From Paractinoplanes toevensis (GTDB lineage: Bacteria > Actinomycetota > Actinomycetes > Mycobacteriales > Micromonosporaceae): DNA of 64,000 bases. The position numbers and the translations under genes are program-made. Shown here piece by piece: positions 11,227-20,096 of the stretch. Numbering within the stretch: position 1 is the first letter of the stretch; every line of letters begins with the position of its first letter. Below the pieces are notes generated by a model. The model was not told where the DNA came from. It saw only the letters and a list, made by a program, of their open reading frames with translations, and did no database searches. The DNA is taken from positions 118,002 through 182,001 of the forward strand of contig NZ_BOQN01000048.1 of assembly GCF_018332695.1 (NCBI RefSeq), written 5' to 3'.

Positions 11227-11984
11227 TGGGTGGCGGCGAAGGCCAATGACAGCAGCGTTGCCGAGATCATCCCGCCGAGCAGGGTCAACCCGACGCCGCC
11301 GATGTCCAGCCGGGCCTGCAACTGCCGGTGGGCGAGCAGGGCGGCCACCGGTACGCCGGCCGAGGGCGCGAGCAGGAACACCGCCCACCCGAGACCGCGC
11401 ACCACGGAACCGCCCCAGATGCCCGTACTCCCGATCGTCACCAGGCCGGACGCCAGCAGACCCGCCAGTGCCGCGATCAGCGCGCCCACCAGCGGCAGCA
11501 GCGGCAGTGCCCAGCGCGGCAGCGCGCGCCGGCCCGCCGGCCGGACGGTCACGTCGATCCGTTCCGCCACCCGGGCCAGCAGCACCCGCGGCGATTCCGG
11601 CGTGAGCGGGCCGCCCGGCTCGTCGAAAGCGTCGGCCGGGTTGCGCGGCAGCGCGACCCGCGGCAGGGCCTCCACCGGCGCCGGCTCGGGGATCTCGCCG
11701 AGCGTCCGCACCCGCACTCCGCGCGCCCGCCGCAGCTGATTCCAGAGGCGTTCGGCCTCCCGGTCCACGTCGAGCACCTGAGCCGCGGCCGCACCGGCCC
11801 ACCGGTCCGCCGACAGCGCGTCCCCCTCGGCCCGGGCGAGTTCGCCCGCCGCCTGCTCGGCACTGTCCTGATAGGCCCGCTCGGCCCCGCCCAGCTCGGC
11901 CTCGCGGCGCCGGGTCGCCTCGGCGAGAGCGCTGACCATCAGCTGGTAGTCGCGGCCGAACGGCTGCCGGTCACGTGTGGTCAC
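11223..11984 (-). CDS. Coiled-coil plus membrane protein of the FtsK-type operon
   Basis: A 253-residue protein. Residues 15-90 are Ala/Glu/Arg-rich and helical (EATRRREAELGGAERAYQD…), a Pro-rich linker follows, then three to four hydrophobic segments from about residue 160: WALPLLPLVGALIAALAGLL, GLGWAVFLLAPSAGVPVAALLA and VGLTLLGGMISATLLSLAFA. The function is unknown. The GTG start overlaps the end of the upstream FtsK-type ATPase gene by 14 nt, which ties it to that ATPase as a possible membrane partner. Confidence 0.72.
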   Translation of the reverse strand: MTTRDRQPFGRDYQLMVSALAEATRRREAELGGAERAYQDSAEQAAGELARAEGDALSADRWAGAAAAQVLDVDREAERLWNQLRRARGVRVRTLGEIPEPAPVEALPRVALPRNPADAFDEPGGPLTPESPRVLLARVAERIDVTVRPAGRRALPRWALPLLPLVGALIAALAGLLASGLVTIGSTGIWGGSVVRGLGWAVFLLAPSAGVPVAALLAHRQLQARLDIGGVGLTLLGGMISATLLSLAFAATH

Positions 11985-14526
11985 TGTTCACCTCGTACGG
12001 GATGATCACTTCGGGGGTTCGGTGCACCGAGCGGTCGAAGAAGAGTGCCCGGCGGGCGCGCGGATACCAGGCGGGCCCGCCCGGCTGGGGATAGAGCGGG
12101 GCCAGGTCGGCGCCCTGCACGTCGAGAGCGACCCACGCGCCGATCGGGTCGAGCCGGGCGCCGGGGCCGCCGAGGCTGTCGCGCAGCCGGGCCACCGACC
12201 GCCACCAGCCGAGCACGTGGGTGCGCTGCTCGGGACCGTCGGTGAGCAGCCGCCGCAGCCCGGCGGCGTCGGTGCCGGCATCGAGCGCGTAACCGAGCAC
12301 GTAGTGCGGGATGTCCAGCAGCGGCAGCTCGGCCAGATCGTCGTACCAGTCGGCGGAGGGCAGTTCGGCGACCAGCCGGGCCGCCGCCCGACCGGCGTCC
12401 GGGTCGAAGCAGACGACGCTGAAGTGCGCCGGCCCCTGGGCGGCCAGCGACAGCGCCGCCGCGGCCAGCACGTCGCACGCCTCATCGGTGCGGGTGCCGA
12501 GAACGGCGAGGTTGCGGCCGGGCATCCGGCCGAGCCGCAGCCGGGCCGGGCGGGCGGCCACGTCGATCCGCTCGCCGAGGACGGCGCCGGGGGAGGACCC
12601 CACCGGCGTGGTCGCGTCCGGCACCGGTCCGGCCGGGCGGCAGGACGGCGGAAGCCGGGGTACGGCGTCCCCGTCGAACAGCCGCGGCTCCTCACAGCCG
12701 TCCGGCCGCATCCGCCACAGCCGGCGCTGGAGGGTGCGCCAGACCAGTCGATCCCCGGCGTCCGGCAGCCGGACGACCACGTTGGCCCCGGCCGTACCCG
12801 ACTCGGTGTTGACCACCGCGTGATGCCGCGGGATGACCGCGGCGGCCAGGTTGTTGTCGGCCAGGATGCGCCGGGCCTTGGGCAGCGCGATCCGCAGGGT
12901 GAACTGGCCGACCAGCCCGGACCGCCCCCACAGTGCCTCGATCCCGGAGACGTCCTGGGACGCGAGGATCAGGTGGATGCCCTGCGAGCGGCCGCGCCGG
13001 GCCAGGTCCTCGAGCAGGGTGACGGCCTCGTCGGCGACCGCGTCCCGCCCGCCCAGCAGCACCTGGAACTCGTCGATGACCGCGACGATCCTGGGCCAGA
13101 CCCCGGTCGGGTCCTCGGCCCGCAGTTCGGACAGCTTGGTCGCGTCGACCCGCTTGGCGGCCTGGGCCCGGGTGCGCAGTTCCTCGGCCAGGTGGCGCAG
13201 CATGGCCAGGCCGAACTCCCGGTCCCCGTTCACGTTGATCCCGGCCAGCCGCACCTGGGGCAGCCAGCTCGGGTCGCGCGGCCCCGGCACGAAACGGGCG
13301 AACGACACGCCCTCCTTGAAGTCGAGCAGATAGAACGCCAGCTCGGACGGGCCGTACCGGGTGGCCAGTGCGGCCAGCCAGGAGTAGATGAGGTTCGTCT
13401 TGCCCGAGCCGGACGGGCCGCCGATCAGGGCGTGCGGCGGGTCGTCGCCGAGCGGCACGTCGACCAGGGAACCGTCGGTGCTGTCGCCGATCGGGGCGGT
13501 CAGCCCGTCCTTCGACGACTCGGCCCACAGCGTCGCCGGTTGCAGGTCGGCGAGCTGGGCGGGCGGTGGTCCGGCCCGCATCCGCTCGGCGGTGGCCCGG
13601 CAGAACGCGACGACCTGGTCGGTGGGCGGCGGCGGGTCGAGCCGGATCTCCAGATCGCCGGTGACGTCGCAGCCGGCCGTCTGGTCCGTCGTCAGCCAGA
13701 GGCGCAGCACGCTGGGGTGGTCGGTCAGCCGCAGGCCGCGGGCGATCAGATGGACCCCGCAGGCCACCCCGGTACGGGTGATCCGGTCGAGCTGGGCCCG
13801 CTGCCCGTCGGTGAGGTCGTCGACGTCGGCGAGCAGCACCACCACCCGCCACGGATCGGTGCGGGGAGCGTCGTTCAGGACGGTCTCGTTGACCCGGCAG
13901 ATGTGTTCGACCACCTCGTCCAGCATCGGGCCGAGGCCGCCCGGCCCGACGAACGAGATGCCGAGCGGGGCGAACGACGCCAGGGTGCCGCCGAGCGCCT
14001 CGGGGTCGTAGACGGTGAGCTGCACGTCGCCGGGCCGGGTGCTGCCGAGCGAGCGCAGCAGCAGACCGGTGATGATGCCGTCGACGATCGGGGCCGGCCC
14101 GGTGAGTTCGAGGTGGGCGGCGTCGAGCAGGGGGATGAGGGCGGGCAGTGGGGCGCTGTCGTCCAGGGCGAGGGTGCCGACCCTGATCAGGCCCGGCCGG
14201 CTGCCCCGCTCGGGTTCGCTGGGTGCCCACAGCCGCCAGGGCGCTCCGGCTGCCCCGGTGGCGCTCAGGGCGGCGAGGCGGCGGACGTTGCCGGCCAGCT
14301 TCGCGGTCTCGTACTGGTAGCGGCGCTGGATGTCGCGGCGGGTCGAGTCGCGCGCCTCGGCGAGCTGGTGCAGGCAGGTGGAATAGGCGTCCCGGACCAG
14401 TCGCCGCCGATGCTGTGCCTCACCGCGCGCCGTCTCGGCCGCGGCCAGCACCGCACGGGCCGCACCGCGCGCGTCGGCCAGCTCCTGCCGGACGACGGCA
14501 ACGAGCGCGTTGCGGTAGCTACCCAC
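11971..14526 (-). CDS. FtsK/SpoIIIE-type ATPase with N-terminal coiled coil
   Basis: An 851-residue protein. Residues 1-85 form a helical, charged segment (RQELADARGAARAV…RRDIQRRYQYETAKL). A middle domain of about 250 residues is followed by a RecA-like FtsK domain with Walker A GPSGSGK ending at Lys376, DFKEG, and Walker B VAVIDEF (Asp485, Glu486), then LARRGRSQGIHLILASQ. A second, C-terminal RecA-like region (NLAVLGTRTDEACDVLAAAAL) lacks a proper Walker A Lys and looks inactive. Membrane helices and the FtsK gamma domain are absent, so it is not the chromosome segregation FtsK. A DNA- or protein-translocating pump, with EccC a distant analogy, is inferred. GTG at 14526 gives MGSYRNAL; upstream codons are not plausible. 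It starts 12 nt after the stop of a polytopic membrane protein and overlaps a second one. Confidence 0.82.
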   Translation of the reverse strand: MGSYRNALVAVVRQELADARGAARAVLAAAETARGEAQHRRRLVRDAYSTCLHQLAEARDSTRRDIQRRYQYETAKLAGNVRRLAALSATGAAGAPWRLWAPSEPERGSRPGLIRVGTLALDDSAPLPALIPLLDAAHLELTGPAPIVDGIITGLLLRSLGSTRPGDVQLTVYDPEALGGTLASFAPLGISFVGPGGLGPMLDEVVEHICRVNETVLNDAPRTDPWRVVVLLADVDDLTDGQRAQLDRITRTGVACGVHLIARGLRLTDHPSVLRLWLTTDQTAGCDVTGDLEIRLDPPPPTDQVVAFCRATAERMRAGPPPAQLADLQPATLWAESSKDGLTAPIGDSTDGSLVDVPLGDDPPHALIGGPSGSGKTNLIYSWLAALATRYGPSELAFYLLDFKEGVSFARFVPGPRDPSWLPQVRLAGINVNGDREFGLAMLRHLAEELRTRAQAAKRVDATKLSELRAEDPTGVWPRIVAVIDEFQVLLGGRDAVADEAVTLLEDLARRGRSQGIHLILASQDVSGIEALWGRSGLVGQFTLRIALPKARRILADNNLAAAVIPRHHAVVNTESGTAGANVVVRLPDAGDRLVWRTLQRRLWRMRPDGCEEPRLFDGDAVPRLPPSCRPAGPVPDATTPVGSSPGAVLGERIDVAARPARLRLGRMPGRNLAVLGTRTDEACDVLAAAALSLAAQGPAHFSVVCFDPDAGRAAARLVAELPSADWYDDLAELPLLDIPHYVLGYALDAGTDAAGLRRLLTDGPEQRTHVLGWWRSVARLRDSLGGPGARLDPIGAWVALDVQGADLAPLYPQPGGPAWYPRARRALFFDRSVHRTPEVIIPYEVNSDHT

Positions 14527-14537
14527 AATGGGGCATT

Positions 14538-15896
14538 TTACCCATTTCGTCCCGTGGAAAGAGGTTTTGTGCTGCGTGTCGTCGGCCAGCGCGGATCGGT
14601 GTTGCTCAGGTCGTCCCACAACCGGCGGGCCACGATCGTCGCCGCCTCCCGCTGCCAGCGCCGCAGCGTGCGCCGCGGAACGTACCGGCGCATCCAGTCG
14701 AGCGCCCGGCGCGCCTCCCGATCCAGCCCGTCGGTGCGCGGCCGTCGCTCGTACGGGTCGAGGCCCAGCACCACACAGAAGTACATCGCGTTGTAGTGCC
14801 GCCACTCGTCCGACGTCGCGAACGCCCCGGCCGGCCGCAACCGGTCCACGCTCTCGGCCAGCACCGCCCGCAACTCCATGGCCCGGGCCAGCGGTTGCTG
14901 ACCGGCCGGCCCACTCAGCCGCCGATCGACCGCCGGCAGGTGAGTGAGCGGGCTGCGCATCAGCCGGCCCAGGTGCCCGTAGTTGTCCAGCACCTGCCGG
15001 GTGAACCGGAGAAAATCCGGCTCGCGGGTGGTGATCAGGCGATGCCGCTGCCGATGCCGCGGCAGCGCCTCGGCCAGCTGCAGCAGCGCGCCGCGGTCCG
15101 CACGCAGCCGCTCGTCGTCGCGGAACGCGACCCGGTCGAGCAACCGGCGCAGCTGCCCGCTCAGCCCGACCCCGGTCATCACGACCGCGACCAGCACGAA
15201 CTGCAGCAACGTCACCGCGGTCGAATTGGCCGCCGCGACCGAGAACGCCGCCGGCGTGCCGACCGCGACCGCGGCGACGACCGCCGCGGTGAACGACCGG
15301 ATCAGGTCGGGCCGCAGCCGCTCACCGACCTCGAGCGCGTTGGCCACCGCCACCAGGAAGCCCAGCATCGTCAGGTCGAGCCCGATCGCCGCGATCACCA
15401 GCACCGGCGAGCCCAGGTCGATCGGCAGCAGCAGCGCCACCAGCCCGGCCGCGTACAGGCCGGCGACCACGATGAGCGCGGCCGGCACCAGCGGCGGCTG
15501 CACCTGATCGCGGAACCGCCACAGCAGCACCAGCCCGCCGACCAGCGGCGCGAGCACCACCAGCCGCCCCGCCGACGGCAGCGCGACCACCATGGCCAGG
15601 AAGAGCACCGACAGGATCAGCCAGCCGACATCGATCTGGCGACGCTCCGGCAGAGTGCGGGGGAGAAGAGCCACGGCCGTGCCGGCCCAGAACAGCGCCG
15701 GCACGCAGAGCAGGATCTGGGCGAGACGCGAGTCCGGCCAGGCGGCCCATCCGGCCACCCCGATGGCGTACGCCGTGAGCGCGGCCGCCGCCCGCCACAG
15801 TGCACCCCGCGCCGGGTCACGGCCGATCAGATAACAGGCGGCCCACCAGGCGAGGGCGAAGACGGGTACGGCGAGCGCGGGCACCGAAGCAGTCAA
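14538..15896 (-). CDS. Polytopic membrane protein with C-terminal soluble domain
   Basis: About 452 residues. The N-terminal part up to about residue 250 contains around nine to ten hydrophobic helices (VFALAWWAACYLIG, LILSVLFLAMVVAL, LVPAALIVVAGLYAAGLVALLL and others). The remaining 200 residues are soluble and helical, with REPDFLRFTRQVLDNYGHLGRL and a basic segment RRTLRRWQREAATIVARRLW. I do not recognise the soluble domain. The start is uncertain: TTG at 15896 overlaps the DUF4126 stop (TTGA), while GTG at 15884 is also possible. It lies between DUF4126 and the FtsK-type ATPase with very small gaps, consistent with one operon. Confidence 0.7.
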   Translation of the reverse strand: MTASVPALAVPVFALAWWAACYLIGRDPARGALWRAAAALTAYAIGVAGWAAWPDSRLAQILLCVPALFWAGTAVALLPRTLPERRQIDVGWLILSVLFLAMVVALPSAGRLVVLAPLVGGLVLLWRFRDQVQPPLVPAALIVVAGLYAAGLVALLLPIDLGSPVLVIAAIGLDLTMLGFLVAVANALEVGERLRPDLIRSFTAAVVAAVAVGTPAAFSVAAANSTAVTLLQFVLVAVVMTGVGLSGQLRRLLDRVAFRDDERLRADRGALLQLAEALPRHRQRHRLITTREPDFLRFTRQVLDNYGHLGRLMRSPLTHLPAVDRRLSGPAGQQPLARAMELRAVLAESVDRLRPAGAFATSDEWRHYNAMYFCVVLGLDPYERRPRTDGLDREARRALDWMRRYVPRRTLRRWQREAATIVARRLWDDLSNTDPRWPTTRSTKPLSTGRNG

Positions 15897-16507
15897 CCAA
15901 ACGAGTGAGGTGCGCCGGAAGCGGCGATCAACCTCTTCCGTCGGCGCCGGCGCATCACGGCGAACGCCGCCCAACCCAGCAAACCGAGTCCTACCAGGAC
16001 CAACACCGGCATCAGCACCGCCAGGACGGACATCAGCACGCTGCCGATATCTTCCACCGTGCTGGCCACCGGAGCCCCGAACCCGGCCGTGCTCACGTTG
16101 ACCACCGGCCGGGCCGCCGCCTTGAACCCGTGCACACAGAGCGCGATCAGCACCCCCGCCGCCACCGGCACCCACTGGTGCGAGGAGAAGAACGACCCCG
16201 GGTCGCTGACCGTGACCGTCTGCGACGAGGAGCCGGCCCCGAACGCCAGCCCGCCCGCGGTCGGCCGCACCACGGTCTGCACCACGTCATTGACGTGGTC
16301 GACCACCGGCACCTTGTCCGCCACCACCTCGACGGCCAGCAAAATACCGAGAATGACCAGCACCCAGCCGTTGGACAGCCAGGACCAGCCACTGGGCAGA
16401 TCGATGAGGGAGGAGAACCGGGCGAGCAGGCCCATCACGAGCAGGGGGATGTAGGCATTGAGACCAGCCGATGCGGCCAGTCCGGTGCCGGTCAGAGCTT
16501 CGAGCAC
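15893..16507 (-). CDS. DUF4126 family membrane protein
   Basis: A 204-residue protein beginning [22 protein letters not shown], the DUF4126 opening in which [12 protein letters not shown] is typical. There are about four to five membrane helices, including [37 protein letters not shown] and the C-terminal [17 protein letters not shown], followed by a basic tail (RRRRRKR). The biochemical role is unknown. GTG at 16507 is 64 nt from the divergent nucS start. It is the first gene of the leftward operon that runs to 11223. Confidence 0.8.
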   Translation of the reverse strand: MLEALTGTGLAASAGLNAYIPLLVMGLLARFSSLIDLPSGWSWLSNGWVLVILGILLAVEVVADKVPVVDHVNDVVQTVVRPTAGGLAFGAGSSSQTVTVSDPGSFFSSHQWVPVAAGVLIALCVHGFKAAARPVVNVSTAGFGAPVASTVEDIGSVLMSVLAVLMPVLVLVGLGLLGWAAFAVMRRRRRKRLIAASGAPHSFG

Positions 16508-16559
16508 AAATCCAGGATGGCATCCGCACGCTCGTTCCGACCGGGACGACCGAGTCCGC

Positions 16560-16571
16560 TACTGTCGTCCG
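16560..16571 (+). promoter_or_regulatory. Leaderless -10 box before nucS (TACTGT)
   Basis: TACTGT at 16560-16565, then 6 nt, then GTG 16572. The 64-nt space shared with the divergent DUF4126 gene must hold both promoters. Confidence 0.55.
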
Positions 16572-17231
16572 GTGCGTCTGGTCATCGCGAAATGCTCCGT
16601 CGACTATGTCGGCCGGTTGTCCGCCCACCTCCCGCCGGCCACGAGGCTGCTGATGGTCAAGGCCGACGGCTCGGTCTCCATCCATGCCGACGACCGCGCC
16701 TACAAGCCACTGAACTGGATGAGCCCGCCCTGCAAGCTGCAGGAGGCGCCCGGCGTCTGGAAGGTGGTGAACAAGGCCGGCGAGGAGTTGCGGATCACCC
16801 TGGAGGAAATCTTCCAGGACACGTCGTACGACCTGGGCGTGGACCCGGGCCTGCAGAAAGATGGTGTGGAAGCCCACCTGCAGGAGCTGCTGGCCGCCCA
16901 CCCCGAGACGTTCGGCGAGGGCTGCACGCTGGTCCGCCGAGAGTTCATGACCGCGATCGGCCCGGTCGACCTGCTGCTGAAGGACGCGAACAACGCCTCG
17001 ATAGCAGTGGAGATCAAACGCCGAGGCGAAATCGACGGCGTCGAGCAGCTGACCCGCTACCTCGAACTGATGAACCGCGACCCCCTGCTGGCTCCGGTGG
17101 CCGGCGTCTTCGCCGCCCAGGAGATCAAGCCCCAGGCCAGGGTCCTGGCCACCGACCGGGGAATCCGCTGCGTGGTAGTCGACTACGACAAGCTACGAGG
17201 CATGGAACGAGACGAGCTCACCCTCTTCTAG
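16572..17231 (+). CDS. nucS: Mismatch endonuclease NucS (EndoMS)
   Basis: A 219-residue protein. The N-terminal DNA-binding/dimer domain ([21 protein letters not shown]) is followed by a RecB-like nuclease domain with the catalytic triad D133 (GPVDLLL), E147 and K149 ([18 protein letters not shown]). The C-terminus DELTLF fits a sliding-clamp-binding peptide. NucS cuts both strands at mismatches and is the mismatch repair system of actinobacteria that lack MutS and MutL. GTG at 16572 gives the family N-terminus and follows a TANNNT box. Confidence in the family is very high; clamp dependence is from family knowledge. Confidence 0.96.
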   Translation: MRLVIAKCSVDYVGRLSAHLPPATRLLMVKADGSVSIHADDRAYKPLNWMSPPCKLQEAPGVWKVVNKAGEELRITLEEIFQDTSYDLGVDPGLQKDGVEAHLQELLAAHPETFGEGCTLVRREFMTAIGPVDLLLKDANNASIAVEIKRRGEIDGVEQLTRYLELMNRDPLLAPVAGVFAAQEIKPQARVLATDRGIRCVVVDYDKLRGMERDELTLF

Positions 17232-17239
17232 CCGCCGCG

Positions 17240-17713
17240 TCAGCGGGTTTGCCGCTCCACGTCCCGGGCCATCGCTCGGAGGGTAGCGCCGAAGCCGATA
17301 CGACCGGCGAGTGACAGCAACGGCCCGGCGAGCCGTGTGATGCGGTGCGGGATCACGGTCACGTCCTCGTCCCAATCGACACGGGACCGGCCGCCGGGCA
17401 GCGGCACCACCGAGAACCCGGCTCGGCCGAGCACCACCCTGCCCCGCTTGACCACCTCGCAGCGGCCTGGCCCGTCGCTCGGGGCGTTCCCGCCCGGCGG
17501 CTGCCACAGCTCCACCGTCATCGGGTCGTCGAATGCCAACGCACCGAGCCCGGTGCGGGCGACAAACTCCGCACCCACTCCCTCGGGCGGGGATGTCGTC
17601 ACCCGTACGACCGTCAACGGCGCCCAGTCGCCGTGCCGGCGCCAGTCCACCATCGCCGCCCAAACCGAGGTGGCGGGTGCACGAACCTGCTGGGTAACGG
17701 TAAACCGGGCCAT
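17240..17713 (-). CDS. SRPBCC-family (START/Bet v1 fold) protein
   Basis: A 157-residue protein beginning MARFTVTQQVRAPATSVWAAMVDWRRHGDWAPL, the standard polyketide-cyclase/SRPBCC opening with Trp at the lipid-pocket entrance, and ending with a long helix (AGRIGFGATLRAMARDVERQT). Such proteins bind hydrophobic ligands in the cytoplasm; the ligand is unknown. It is convergent with nucS (8 nt between stops). The roughly 195-nt stretch upstream (17714-17908) shows no gene. Confidence 0.8.
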   Translation of the reverse strand: MARFTVTQQVRAPATSVWAAMVDWRRHGDWAPLTVVRVTTSPPEGVGAEFVARTGLGALAFDDPMTVELWQPPGGNAPSDGPGRCEVVKRGRVVLGRAGFSVVPLPGGRSRVDWDEDVTVIPHRITRLAGPLLSLAGRIGFGATLRAMARDVERQTR

Positions 17714-17908
17714 CCGGCGACTCCTGTCTCGGATGAGGCGCGAGGTCAGTCGGCATACCTGGTCGACCGCCTCCAGCAAAACATACGAACACCACGGCTG
17801 GGCTCGCTCGCGCCAAGTCCGTTCCCGCTCGCCCTTACGTCGGCCTTCGGCGAGCATCCGCCGCGGAGAACCCGGGAGGAGTTCGGCGACTGCCGGCCAG
17901 ACCGCGCG

Positions 17909-17933
17909 CGGTGGGGGCGGGACTCGAACCCGC
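17909..17933 (-). other. tRNA 3'-end fragment (possible attachment-site remnant)
   Basis: Read on the minus strand, GCGGG-TTCGAGT-CCCGC forms a perfect T-arm (17917-17933), followed by CCCCACC as a 3' acceptor strand (17910-17916) and a G discriminator. No matching 5' acceptor (GGTGGGG), D-arm or anticodon arm lies upstream, because the ABC permease gene ends at 17944. So this is only the last part of a tRNA, the shape left by site-specific integration into a tRNA gene. No integrase is in the window. It could also act as a terminator hairpin for the permease gene. Confidence 0.55.
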
Positions 17934-17943
17934 GGGTGGTCGA

Positions 17944-19446
17944 TCAGCGGGTCGCGTGCAGCTCGACCCGGTCGGTGGCGGTCGTGCCGGCCACATACGC
18001 GCGGGCGCCCAGCACGCCCACCGTGGCCTGGACCAGGACGGTCAGCCAGGACAGCTCGTTGTGCTGGGCGATCGCTACCAGGGCGGGAATGCCCAGCAGC
18101 AGCGCGTCGGGGCCGACCAGGGCGTTGACCAGCGGGCCGGTGGAGACGGTGCCCATCGGGGTGTCCAGGGGCAGCAGCTCGTTGCGGACGAAGCCGACCC
18201 TGGCCCGCCGGACCGCGGCTACCGCGCCCACCGGGCTCAGGACCAGGCCGAGCGCCCACCACGGGCCGGGTGGCAGGTCGTCCAGGGCCGATAGCAGGCC
18301 CAGCGCCAGCGCCGACCACAGCGCGGCCAGCGCGCCGGGGACCCACATGCGTTGCAGGATCGCGTCGCGGGAGGTCAGGCCGAGCAGGCGGAGCAGTACC
18401 GGGTTTCCCGCGTCGGTTTTCACGTTGCCGCCGGCGGTCGACGCGGACAGCAGCGCGCCCACCAGGATGGCCAGGCCGATCAGCCAGTGCGGCGCCTCGG
18501 TGAGCAGGACCGGCAGGGCGGCGGCCAGCAGCAGCCACAGCAGGCGGCGCCGGCGCCGGGCCACCAGCAACAGGTCTTGGCCGACGAGTACGGGCAATCG
18601 GTCCGGCAGGCGCACCGAGCGCAGTTTCCGGTGGGCCCAGTAGCGGCGCTCGATCATGTCGGTGAGGAAGGACGGCTCCATGCCGAACGCCGAGTCGAAC
18701 AGGGTGCCGGCGGTCTTCGCGGCTTCCAGGATGCGTTCGTTCGGCGTGCGCGCGAGTCCCCGTACGGCCAGGGCGAAGAGCAGGGCGACGACCAGCGCGA
18801 CCGCACCCACCAGCGGAACCAGCGTCCCGGCCGAGGGCCACCCGGTGGCCGCGACCGGATGGTTTCCGGTCGCGTCGGCGACCAGACCGGCCAGGCCGGC
18901 CGCCAGCAGCAGCGAGACCACCGCGTCCAGCCGGTCGCCCCAGCGGCCGCCCGCCTGCGCGGCCAGCGCGACCAGCAGCAGCGCGATGCCCACCAGGCCG
19001 GCGCCGGAGGCGAGCAGCGCCACCTCGGAGCCGTCCAGCGTGCGCGGTGCGCCGTGGCCGACGATCGCGATGCCGGCCAGTGCCCCGATGATCGCCGCGA
19101 CGATCGCGGTGAGCCGGAGGGAGGGTAGGAGCAGGGCGCGGCGGCTCACCGGTGCGGGCAGCAGCCAGGCGGCGGCGGGGCGGCTCAGCGCGAGCGGGCC
19201 GAACCGGCGTAACGCCAGGTAGAGCAGGCCGAAGAGGATCGGGACCAGGGACGCGGCGGCCAGCCGGGACGCGTTGGGGTGGGTCGGCCAGAAGACCACG
19301 GCCAGTTGTTTGTGCAGCATGCCGCCGACCACCGCGATGAACAGCACGGTGAAGTAGATGTTGCCGGCGGTGGCGCCGCGTTCGCGGTGGGCGGACTGGG
19401 TGCGGAGGATCCAGCGGCGGACCGGCGTCAGCGGTACGGCGGTCAC
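17944..19446 (-). CDS. ABC-2-like multi-spanning permease (DUF6297-like)
   Basis: A 500-residue protein with about ten to twelve hydrophobic segments, for example GNIYFTVLFIAVVGGML, LTAIVAAIIGALAGIAIV, LVPLVGAVALVVALLFALAV and LLWLLLAAALPVLL, and a cytoplasmic loop with LPDRLPVLVGQDLLLVARRRR. It matches the layout of actinobacterial exporter permeases that pair with a single ATPase. GTG at 19446 overlaps the ATPase stop (GTGA), so the two form one transporter. The substrate is unknown. It is followed by the tRNA fragment. Confidence 0.8.
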   Translation of the reverse strand: MTAVPLTPVRRWILRTQSAHRERGATAGNIYFTVLFIAVVGGMLHKQLAVVFWPTHPNASRLAAASLVPILFGLLYLALRRFGPLALSRPAAAWLLPAPVSRRALLLPSLRLTAIVAAIIGALAGIAIVGHGAPRTLDGSEVALLASGAGLVGIALLLVALAAQAGGRWGDRLDAVVSLLLAAGLAGLVADATGNHPVAATGWPSAGTLVPLVGAVALVVALLFALAVRGLARTPNERILEAAKTAGTLFDSAFGMEPSFLTDMIERRYWAHRKLRSVRLPDRLPVLVGQDLLLVARRRRRLLWLLLAAALPVLLTEAPHWLIGLAILVGALLSASTAGGNVKTDAGNPVLLRLLGLTSRDAILQRMWVPGALAALWSALALGLLSALDDLPPGPWWALGLVLSPVGAVAAVRRARVGFVRNELLPLDTPMGTVSTGPLVNALVGPDALLLGIPALVAIAQHNELSWLTVLVQATVGVLGARAYVAGTTATDRVELHATR

Positions 19447-20087
19447 GGTGCTACCGCGCTCAGCGACTCCATCGTGGTGACCTCGGCCCCGGAGGCTTCC
19501 GCGAACGCCTCGTCGTGGCTGGCCATCAGCAGGGAGCCGCCGTCGGCGACGTATTGGACCAGCAGGGCGGCCACCTCGGCCCGGCCCTCGGGGTCGAGGC
19601 GCTGTTCGGGTTCGTCGAGGATGAGCAGCGAGCTGGGGCGCAGCAGGGCCACCGCGAGGGTGAGGCGCTGTTTCTGGCCGGAGGACAGCGACGGCGGGAT
19701 CGCGTCGGCGTGCCCGGCCAGGCCGAACCGTTCGAGGGCCTCGTCGATGCCGGCGTCGGACGGGTCCTGGCCGTGGGCGCGGCAGACCAGTTCGGCGTGC
19801 TCGCGGACGGTCAGGCCGGGGTACCAGGTGGGCGGCTCGACCGTGGTGACCACGGCCCGCCAGAACTCGGGGGTGGCGCCGGGGGTGCCGCCGAAGACCA
19901 GGATCTCGCCGTCGTCCGGCTGCTGGAGACTGCTCACGCAGCGCAGCAGGGTGGACTTGCCGATGCCGTTCTCGCCGGTCACGCACACGCCACTGCCGGC
20001 CGGCACGGTCAACGAGACGTCGACGAGCACCGGCGTCGAGCCGTAACTGACGTGCAGGCCTGTTGCCTCGACGGCGGGATGATCCAC
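19443..20087 (-). CDS. ABC transporter ATP-binding protein
   Basis: A 214-residue nucleotide-binding domain with Walker A GENGIGKST (about residues 38-46), signature LSSGQKQRLTLA, Walker B LLILDEPEQ and the H-loop His in MASHDEAF. The short length, the GQKQR signature and the overlap with the membrane protein gene place it in the exporter group. It energises the permease encoded by the overlapping gene. The start is GTG at 20087, 9 nt from the aldehyde dehydrogenase stop, so the three genes may be cotranscribed. Confidence 0.92.
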   Translation of the reverse strand: MDHPAVEATGLHVSYGSTPVLVDVSLTVPAGSGVCVTGENGIGKSTLLRCVSSLQQPDDGEILVFGGTPGATPEFWRAVVTTVEPPTWYPGLTVREHAELVCRAHGQDPSDAGIDEALERFGLAGHADAIPPSLSSGQKQRLTLAVALLRPSSLLILDEPEQRLDPEGRAEVAALLVQYVADGGSLLMASHDEAFAEASGAEVTTMESLSAVAP

Positions 20088-20096
20088 CCGCCCAGC

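Noticed and set aside
11977..14796. 939-codon rightward open frame opposite the FtsK-type ATPase gene
   Set aside because: No domain or motif, whereas the minus strand has Walker A and B at the correct spacing.
17909..17985. A complete tRNA gene on the minus strand
   Set aside because: Only the T-arm and 3' acceptor strand are present; the 5' half would fall in the ABC permease coding sequence and does not fit.
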